The translations under genes were made by a program, and so were the position numbers. Below, in pieces: positions 57,501-64,000 of a DNA stretch of 64,000 nt (position 1 is its first letter; every line of letters starts with the position of its first letter). The stretch comes from Cheiracanthium punctorium (lineage: Eukaryota > Arthropoda > Arachnida > Araneae > Cheiracanthiidae). The notes under the pieces are model-generated. The model was not told the origin of the DNA. It did not search any database and saw only the letters and a program-made list of their open reading frames with translations. The stretch covers positions 496,001 through 560,000 of the forward strand of contig JAWZYV010016956.1 of the NCBI GenBank assembly GCA_038373885.1, written 5' to 3'.

Positions 57501-60500
57501 CGACGGCACAGCTTAATACTTTCACATTTTTTGCTTCTGGAAAAGTTGGATTAAAAAAATAGCGCAATTCGCCATTCTACAAAATATAAAGAAATAAGAA
57601 ATCTACTGAACTGCAAAATGACACGTGTTCGCAAATTGAAAAAAAAAAAAAAATATTATCGGCGAATGCCTAAACGGCCCGGCAAATTGACGCCGCAATG
57701 ACCGTTGTCGGCAATTTCCAGAAAAATTGCACAAATTAGGGAAAAACATGTAAATACTGTAAAATATCAAAGTATGACGCAGCTGACTGCTATTTGAGTA
57801 TCGTAAGATTTCATTAAAAAGACGGATTATTAGTTAAATCAAGGAATATTTTTTGAAAAATTAGAGATTTATAAATTTTTCGGGAGTCTCCCGTAAAACT
57901 CTGGAGAATTGACACCTATGACAATACATCGAGAACAAAAAAAAATGCACTCCGACCGAAACACTTAGCATTTATTTGTTAAGTTAGAATGGAATCTGCC
58001 ACCTCGCACTTAACTAGGCCTGGAAACTAAAACAGAAGGGAGAAATGCTTGTCCAGACTCAACATATTTTCTCTTCAGCGACCGGATTACAAATTCGTCG
58101 CCGATCGCATACGATAATTGTTAATTTTACGCATTGGGTGTTTTTTTTTTTTTGAGATCATTAAAAGAATAGTTTAAAAATGCTATAAAGCGAATCAGTC
58201 TATGTTTAAATTTCCGTAAAAGTGTAAGCTTTCACCGTAGTCCGTAGTAAATTAAATTAAAAAAATTAATAGAAACTACGAAGAATCTATAGCAATTAGC
58301 ATTTCTGAAAATATGATGATCCGTGGAATTTTTTCAGAAAAAATCATTAGGATAGAAACAACTATAAATATACTGACTAAAAACATGGCCAGAAATAACT
58401 ATACAACATCCTTTGGAGGAAAGCTTAAATGTAAAAGCAAACTGCCAAAGTAAAAATTTCAAAAAGTTTATACTATTTATGGATATACTATTATATATAT
58501 ATATTAATATTAATTCTTACCTGTTGCAAAAGGATTCTTCTTTTTACATTTTTTACAAAATTTGCAGAACATGTGTATCCCGTCATCTCTATTTTCTATT
58601 TCTAACCAGTCATATAATTTCTGCCATTTTACTTGATATTCATCAGTTTTTTTCTTCTTATTTTCTGAAGTGATGGCCGCATCGGGAATATTTTGTTCAC
58701 CCAATGACTCCTCTTCAACTTTTCTTTTCCTAATTAAAAATTTATCCATTTCATGTGTTCAGGAGCGCAGGCATTAAAGAATGTATCAAACCATCCACCA
58801 TCAGTTGCTTTGCATCATGGGACTAAAGATCATGCACGTGGATAAAGTTAGAAAATCGGCAGACAAAACCGGAATTTGTATTTGAATGACTCAACATGGA
58901 GAGTTCTTACTGAGCCAACTACATATAGCTGTTTCACCTACGTCATTATCACTACTTCACACCTTAGCAACCAAAGCAGCAACCAACTTCTTTTGGTCAA
59001 ACATGCCTTCATTTGAAGATGCTCATTGGCCGAAAATGTGGCTTTGTATCCCTAAATATCCGACTCGTCACTCTCAATAAGCCAATAACAATCAGCTTTT
59101 ATTTTCAGGAAAGGAGGTTGGAAGGTGCGTACGCCGTACGGTGCGCGTATAAGCACATATAAGAGGGAGAACATGGGGTCGTGACCTTCGGTTCGGTAGC
59201 CACAACGCTTCTTGTTTTCACACGCTTCACTCTTTCGCCTAAAAGCAAAAATGGGGTTGGGAGATCGTGGCGTTTCATGGAGATATTTGATATGCGGGAA
59301 AAGCCCGCAAGAGTTATTTTTTTGGGTGGGATTTAATGTGGCATTGTGGGAATCGCGCAATCCCGCGGTCTAGTGTAAAACCTGTGTTATAACATAGGTT
59401 TTTTATACTTTGATGTGATAACATCTTTGTTTTCTTGACTTATAATAATGACATGTCTTTTCCTTCTAGATTTTACAGTCATGATTCAATTTTTTTACAT
59501 GGAGGCTTAGATCGACCTGGACAAGAGACTCGACCAGTTGTTGGACAACATGTAAATCTTTAAATATATTTAGATGCTTTACACACACCATAATACCTTT
59601 TTTGCTTATACTAGCACTTTCGGCAATGCACATGACCATCCTCAGGTGTTTTCCCGACTGTTGCTTCTCTCTTTCTTTTATTAGACTTCTGCCACGCCTA
59701 CCAATTTTCGTCGATGTGTGCATGTGTAGCATCATGGATTGCATGACGACATTTATTATCGCCATTGCTTCTCTATTCAGACTGTAGCTTTTATTTTTGT
59801 AGTTGGTTATTTTTTTTAACATTATCAAAATTGATGGTGAGGGGTGTTTGGTTCGTGCTAGCCTTGACAGGGCTGTATTTGGAGAAGTGCTAGTATATGC
59901 GAAAAAAGGTATTATTGTGTGTGTTTAATTAAATTTGCATTTTCATCCTGTTTATATATATTTAGATGATTTTAAATTAATAGAATAATGTGAGTTTAAA
60001 TTAATCATATGCTGCCTTAATTAAATTAAACGGTACTTGCGTATTATCCCGGTGGTCCACCAAGACAAATGATTTTTTACCAAGATAAATGCTGGCACAT
60101 AAAATTATTGATGGCTCGGAATACGATTGGCAACAGTTTACCAGCACATTTGACGAAAAAATAGTTTTGCAGGAATGACTGCTGGGATAATACACAAGTG
60201 CCAATTAAACTTTACAGAAAAGATTCTTTTATGCCTGATGATATTTTTTTTTTAAGCTTTTTGTATGTTGCTTTTTTTATACCTGTTTTTAAAAAACAAT
60301 TCTTAATATAATCCTTTCAAAAACATAACTGTATGATTAACTGTTTTTAATGATTGAAGTTGCAATAAATACATACTTTAGTAACAATCACTGGTTGGTT
60401 TGCAATCTTAATAAAATCTTTTGTCATGATTTCTGACTTACATAAATTTTTTTAAAGGATATTCATGAAAGGATTATGCAGTTGGGATTTCGTGATTGTC

Positions 60501-60559
60501 ACGCTAAAATCATTCAAGTTGATAGTTTAGAGACTGTTGGAAATGGGGTAGTAGTACTG
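51438..60559 (+). CDS. G3BP: G3BP/rasputin, first three coding exons (3' part outside the window)
   Basis: Exons 51438-51532, 59470-59551 and 60458-60559 join in frame to 93 codons. They start [20 protein letters not shown], continue [20 protein letters not shown] and [19 protein letters not shown], and end with [20 protein letters not shown] and [14 protein letters not shown]. This is the NTF2-like dimerisation domain of G3BP, the RNA-binding scaffold of stress granules, whose pocket binds Caprin and USP10 (F-G-D-F-type) peptides. Phe15 and Phe33, known pocket residues in the human protein, are present. The start matches the human MVMEKPSP start exactly and lies 10 nt into the exon. No later exon (rest of NTF2-like, acidic/PxxP, RRM, RGG) is recognisable before 64000. 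Confidence 0.93.
52655..52775 (-). pseudogene. Penelope-like endonuclease fragment (GIY-YIG)
   Basis: The minus strand reads [20 protein letters not shown], then [14 protein letters not shown] and a stop. This fits the GIY-YIG pattern Y-I-G-x-T-x...L-x-x-R-I-x-E-H...A-I-A-x-H-C of Penelope-like elements (Arg and Glu of the catalytic set partly visible). Short and interrupted; nothing of the RT is recognisable nearby. Confidence 0.5.
53464..53632. repeat. Tandem duplication, ~85-bp unit, 2 copies
   Basis: CGCCGAAACACAAAT, CTTTTAGCCGATTTTTG and GCCGAATACGTCATTTTGAC appear in the same order twice, from 53464 and from 53546. Inside the hAT element, between its left end and transposase. Confidence 0.85.
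53958..54089. repeat. Imperfect palindromic repeat, GC-richer
   Basis: The start CTGATCTAAACCAGACCGGT and, in reverse complement, the end CTGATTTCTAAACCGGTC form inverted ends of a 132-bp block. It could be a small foldback element within the hAT. Confidence 0.4.
54150..54622. mobile_element. hAT MITE nested in the larger hAT element
   Basis: CAGTGGTGTAGTT at 54150 and its exact inverse AACTACACCACTG ending at 54622. The CAGTGGYGTAG start is a common hAT end. The flanking 8-mers do not match, so the duplication has decayed or the ends are from different copies. Confidence 0.65.
55144..55149 (-). promoter_or_regulatory. hAT transposase poly(A) signal
   Basis: AATAAA on the minus strand, about 77 nt after the transposase stop codon. 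Confidence 0.55.
55238..55405. repeat. Minisatellite in the transposase 3' coding end
   Basis: Units of 21 and 32-33 bp built on GCTCCCAAATGGAATTTTTC, some with an extra GAGGTGCTCCC, about six copies. Read on the minus strand they stay in frame and give [19 protein letters not shown] repeats. Confidence 0.92.
57201..58520 (-). other. Intron of the hAT transposase
   Basis: Runs from GTAAGA after exon 1 to TTTTAG before exon 2 on the minus strand. AT-rich and non-coding, with patches that look like inserted repeat (for example 57300-57360). The acceptor phase is off by one base as sequenced. Confidence 0.6.
59470..59551 (+). CDS. G3BP: G3BP coding exon 2
   Basis: Acceptor CCTTCTAG, donor GTAAAT. 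It completes Arg32 and encodes [20 protein letters not shown] and RPVVGQH. It is flanked 85 bp upstream by the end of a hAT element and 25 bp downstream by a foldback element. Confidence 0.92.
59577..59955. mobile_element. Foldback element between 13-bp direct repeats, Penelope-like motif
   Basis: The inverted arms 59578-59622 and 59885-59929 share TTTACACACACCATAATACC / CACAATAATACCTTTTTTCG and TATACTAGCACTT. The direct repeat ATATATTTAGATG lies on both sides (59564-59576, 59956-59968). On the minus strand, CTGAGGATGG...TTGCCGAAAGTGCTAGTA resembles a decayed version of the hammerhead-like motif at 49.5 kb. It starts 26 bp after the donor of G3BP exon 2. Confidence 0.6.
60032..60202. mobile_element. 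MITE family M1, copy 2
   Basis: 171 bp, about the same length and interior as copy 1 at 20844 (shared GCCAAGATAAATGC-like and CGGAATACGATTGGCAACA blocks). Ends GGTACTTGCGTATTATCCCG and, in reverse complement, GGCACTTGTGTATTATCCCA. Perfect 8-bp duplication AATTAAAC at 60024-60031 and 60203-60210. Confidence 0.93.
60458..60559 (+). CDS. G3BP: G3BP coding exon 3
   Basis: 34 codons, phase 0 at both ends, between TTAAAG and GTAAGT. Encodes [20 protein letters not shown] and [14 protein letters not shown], matching human EIHRKVMSQNFTNCHTKIRH and VDAHATLNDGVVV. Confidence 0.93.
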
Positions 60560-62190
60560 GTAAGTATATGTTTTAAATATTTATGAAAGTATTATTCCTT
60601 AAAATTAATGCAAACTGAAAGATTACAGCATATAAACACATAAAATACTAGAGTAGTTTCTTGCCCCACCTCACCCACAAGAAAGTGTAGCTCATCCTCT
60701 TATAACATAGTTTAAATGCATGAAAAAAAGTTAGAATTAGAAGGGTTAAAATTGATTAAAAAAGCAAACTTGACTTGAAGCTTGTAAAGAAACTGAAAAA
60801 TAATTTAAAAACAGCTAAAAGTTAGAAAATTTTTCAGATGTCTGCAAGCATGCAATTATTAAAAAAGCAATGGATAAAAATGATTTTTCTGCCTCTAAAG
60901 TATCACAGGCACTGGATGATTACATCCTTTTAAAAATAAAATAAAAAATGGCTATTAAAATTATCTGTTTTCGAAGCAGAATAATTACATTAAATTTATT
61001 TCTATTGAAACTTCATTTTGAAAAATAAAATTTTTATATTGTATATTTTAACCCTTTTTGTCCCAAATTAATTTACCTTACGAAAAATAAGCTTTGAAGT
61101 TTTTTTTATGTAGCATCAGAAATATCTCTTATTAAGTTAACTTTTTATGATTGCAAATATCTCATAATAAATTAAATATTAAACTACATAAAATCAAAAC
61201 CTTGTTGGTGATTTATTGCAGATTTTTGTCCTATTAAGTAATTTTACTTATGGGACTTTGAACTGCCATTAGAGCATAGATTAAAATTTAGTTTATATGA
61301 ACTGTTACACCCCCTTCACAAAATTACTATTAATTAAAACAACCCTTCATTGGCATCTTACTGTATGTATTAACTTGTCTTGTAAATTATTTTAAGGGGG
61401 AAAAAAGGACTTGTAAAAATTGCATGAAAATTCACAAAAATGGATATTGAAATTCACAAAAATAGTAACCTGAAAAAAAAAATTCTGGGATCCTCCTCCC
61501 CCCAAGTTAATGTTAAAGAAACATCAAAATAAATGTAAACATTTCCTGGGGCATTAAAATTGTATTACACAAGCAGATATTTTATGTGTATACAAATTAT
61601 AACTGCTATGAATTAGTCTGGTTTCTAGTACCAAGACTAAAGTGTTTCTGTAGTATAAAATATAAATTCTATAAGGTATATACTTTAATGTGCATCATCC
61701 TAAAAACAATTTCCTTTTTGTGTATAGGCTTTTTTTCTTTATCAAACAGTACAAGTCTTTTTCGTTCCTTTTCCAGACAAAAAAGCTCCCTTTTGGTCAC
61801 TTTTATGATTACAATAGCTCCCTTTTAACCCAAAATTAACCTTGAAATTCTGTTGTGAGACCCGAGTCTGCCACAATAACTTTCTGATCCTGTGTATTGC
61901 ATGGATTAAAAAAATAATGTAGCGGTTAAAATCACATTTTAAAAAATCCTAACATGATTTCATAAGTGCAGAATCTGTTGCATTAAATATTGAAACACTA
62001 CTACCAAACCAAATAGCTTTTCAAAACTACAGAGAACCTCTTGCCTTTTTAAGACAGTAGTTCGAAAATTATATGGTTTTAGTACATAAATACTATGGCA
62101 GACACTTAAAAACTTTTAGTATGTCCCTTCACAAGCTCTGTAAAACACTGTAATAAACAATAAAAAACGCGGGTTAAAAAACTTTTAGAA
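60560..62190. other. G3BP intron 3, nothing recognised
   Basis: AT-rich intronic sequence without a recognisable exon or element. I looked for the next G3BP exon (family: ...F-M-Q-T-F-V-L-A-P) and did not see it. Confidence 0.5.
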
Positions 62191-62196
62191 AAAATT

Positions 62197-62330
62197 GGTA
62201 CTTGTGTATTATACCATTGACCTTTTTGCCAAATTTTTTTTTCACCTAGTTGGCATCGCTACGGTCGGGTTACTGTAAAATACTTCGGTCAAATATTTAC
62301 ATACCACCCGAGTTGACATAAAAACAAAAA
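62197..62330. mobile_element. MITE family M1, third copy, degraded
   Basis: GGTACTTGTGTATTATACCA at 62197 equals the M1 end, but the interior and right end are not clearly recognisable. Right limit is a guess. Confidence 0.4.
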
Positions 62331-62374
62331 CCAATAGGTACCGCCTTTTTTATTTGCATGTGTACACAGATTTA

Positions 62375-63866
62375 CAGACTTGCCAACTTTTACGCTTTAC
62401 GCGTAAAATTTACGCATTTCGGCTGCTGTTTACGCTTTTATGCATACAGCGCTTTTTACGCATTTACGGATATTTTCTTCCTAACTTGTGTTTATTTCTT
62501 TAAAACTGAAATTGATATTAAAAAGAAATGTATTAGGTTTTAAATTGAAATGATGTTCTATGCTTGGGCATTTTTGCCTTTTCAATATGGATCTAAGTGC
62601 ACATCATCGGCACCATGATCCACATCCCACATCCATGTTGACACAATGCGCATCAAAATATTCTTCTTAGTTGCCACTGAGGCAAAGAAAAAAATCTTTT
62701 TGCAGATGGGACGCTGAGTATTTCTTAATTGGTTTACCCAGTCATGACTTCATAGAGTAGAGCGAATGGGAGAATCGCTTACTAGGGAGTATGTCTTTCT
62801 CCTGTGACTTGTGTGTCTCACGTGGTGTTCTTCATTATCAGCCATCAGCGCGCGCTCGCATTGTGGTTAAGAGACAGGGGTAAACAGTAGTATGAGCCTA
62901 GTTCGATTGATTTTCTGAGGATTATTTTCGATAAATGACCTGTAATGGCCACTAAAACAGCATAACTTATAAACAAAGTTATAGCAAAAAATGGGCGTGT
63001 ATAGTATGTCAAAGAAGCGAAATTTGCTTATTGTAACGTGTGCCGGAGTGATTTCAGAATTTCTCACGGAGGAAACTGACATTTCTCGCCACGTGAGTTC
63101 GTCAAAACACAGTGAAAATGTGAAACGTGCTAACAGCAGCAAAAGTCCACAAACATTTTTCAAAGAGGACGGACAGTCCAGTGGAGATTAATGCAAGTTT
63201 CTCGGGGGGGGGGGGGGGGGGGTTAGTTAGAAGATGACATATACATCCATTTTATGGAAGCAATTTAGGATCTTTTACAGTAATTTCTTTTTTCTCGGGG
63301 GGGGGGGGGCGGTCGCCCCCCCCCTTTTAATCCGCCCTTGGGACAGTAGGACGTTATTCATGCAGAACTGTTATTTACATCTTTCTTGATCGAACACAAT
63401 GTTCCTATTTTAGCAGCTGACCATGCTGAATGTGAGAGCTTTTTCAGTATTATTCGGAAAAACGGAAATGAATTCCGGTGCAACTTGTCTAATAAGATTT
63501 TGGAAAGCCTTATTATTATGAAAGCCAAAAAAGCTATGCTGCTTCTTGAAGTCAGCACAGTCAAAATGAGAGTTTTTTCAAGTCAGTTAAGTGATTATAA
63601 TTAATAAATTGTTACCAGGAATCTGGAAGATGGTGTATTGATTTGCCTTTTATTCAACAACTTCATTTTCTTTTATTGTTCTTAGCTTTATTTAATACTT
63701 AAACTTCAAACAAATAATTGTGATATAAAATGCATTAAAAATAATACTCGTGCATTCTATGGTGAAAGGTAAAAAATAACGCTCACGCGTTGTATAGCAA
63801 AAAGTGTCGAAATTTCTGTTCGCGCGCTGTTTTACACATTTTGATTTTCCCAGGTTGGCAAGTCTG
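62375..63866 (+). mobile_element. Internally deleted hAT element, 1.5 kb
   Basis: The ends CAGACTTGCCAACTTTTACG and, in reverse complement, CAGACTTGCCAACCTGGGAA share 13 bp. GATTTA is present next to both ends; a clean 8-bp duplication is not seen. Both subterminal regions have repeated TTTACGC / GCGCGCTG-type motifs. The interior keeps only the two ends of the transposase gene. Confidence 0.8.
62990..63610 (+). pseudogene. hAT transposase remnant: BED-like start joined to C-terminus
   Basis: 62991-63191 reads SKKRNLLIVTCAGVISEFLT, EETDISRHVSSSKHSENVKR and SPQTFFKEDG, a BED-like finger missing a Cys. 63386-63604 reads IEHNVPILAADHA and is then fused directly to ECESFFSIIRKNGNEFRCNL and SNKILESLIIMKAKKAM, a piece of the hAT C-terminus. 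In complete relatives several hundred residues, including both catalytic Asp, lie between these two pieces. G-runs (63204-63222, 63297-63309) occupy part of the gap. Confidence 0.65.
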
Positions 63867-64000
63867 GATTTAAAGCAATAAATATATAAAAGGGGTTCAG
63901 ATATTCATATTAACTTAAACATCAACGTATTATTCTGAAATAGCACCTACACGAAGTACTGACATCACGCTTCTAGTTAAATAAAATACACGGTTTATAA

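Larger units (their letters stand above)
55226..58749 (-). pseudogene. hAT transposase (BED finger, KIAA1586/ZNF862-like), nearly intact
   Basis: Two exons. Exon 1, 58749-58521: [15 protein letters not shown]..., with the first half of a BED-type finger, [18 protein letters not shown], then a GTAAGA donor. Exon 2, from about 57201 (TTTTAG) to 55226: [14 protein letters not shown] completes the finger, then come [18 protein letters not shown] (first Asp), [20 protein letters not shown] (second Asp), [30 protein letters not shown] and the C-terminal dimerisation block [20 protein letters not shown] (catalytic Glu). Two single-base frame problems lie in homopolymers: the G5 at the acceptor (57198-57202) and the A10 at 56442-56451. 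Everything else is open, so decay or sequencing error is possible. The last 60 or so residues come from a tandem repeat. Confidence 0.82.
53122..59384 (-). mobile_element. Autonomous-type hAT element, 6.3 kb, in G3BP intron 1
   Basis: The ends CAGGGTTCACACTAG (left) and CAGGTTTTACACTAG (reverse complement of the right) agree at 13 of 15 positions. The flanking 8-mers TGATGTTA and TGTTATAA agree only partly, so the duplication is weak. It encloses a BED-type hAT transposase gene on the minus strand, its roughly 600-bp 5' region, an internal CAGTGG-type MITE and tandem repeats. It is inserted opposite to G3BP. Confidence 0.7.

Noticed and set aside
60560..64000. Search for further G3BP exons
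   Set aside because: No segment matching the rest of the NTF2-like domain with splice sites was seen; the gene probably continues beyond the window.

Overview
The window is nuclear DNA of an animal. It is very AT-rich, the introns run to several kilobases, the splice sites are ordinary GT/AG, and transposons are dense. The mix of transposons (a Tc1 family, a mariner family with the MAAPIQN start, hAT and piggyBac MITEs, a Helentron-like element, gypsy, Jockey-type non-LTR and Penelope-like fragments) resembles chelicerate genomes. A spider is the best guess, but this rests on recalled resemblance, not a search.

Two host genes were rebuilt exon by exon. (1) The minus strand carries a complete gene for URI1 (unconventional prefoldin RPB5 interactor). 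It has ten coding exons between 40673 (ATG) and 4852 (stop), the exon phases fit throughout, and it encodes 421 residues. (2) The plus strand carries the start of a G3BP/rasputin gene (stress-granule scaffold, NTF2-like domain). Its first three coding exons are 51438-51532, 59470-59551 and 60458-60559, giving residues 1-93; the rest lies beyond the right edge. The two genes are head to head, about 10.8 kb apart between start codons.

Layout. 1-4.8 kb: downstream of URI1, with a rearranged gypsy pol fragment, an unexplained GC-rich ORF and a Tigger/pogo-like MITE. 4.85-40.7 kb: URI1, whose introns hold a Tc1 remnant interrupted by an element with 650-bp inverted repeats, a mariner, Jockey-type fragments, a second Tc1, a repeat cluster at 20-25 kb with nested hAT-MITE and Helentron-like insertions, a piggyBac MITE inside a longer dispersed repeat, a solo LTR, hAT MITEs and a palindrome-rich piggyBac-like element. 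40.7-51.4 kb: shared 5' region, with a hAT MITE, an inverted second copy of the dispersed repeat and a Penelope-type end carrying a hammerhead-like motif. 51.4-64 kb: G3BP. Its first intron holds a 6.3-kb hAT element with a nearly intact two-exon transposase ending 85 bp before exon 2; its later intron sequence holds a foldback element, MITEs and an internally deleted second hAT.

I found no rRNA, tRNA, CRISPR or bacterial-type feature, and no convincing new multi-gene system. The most unusual points are the paralogous empty sites that date and delimit several insertions, the hammerhead-like motif, the tandem repeat read through into the hAT transposase tail, and the placement of two mobile elements tight against G3BP exon 2.
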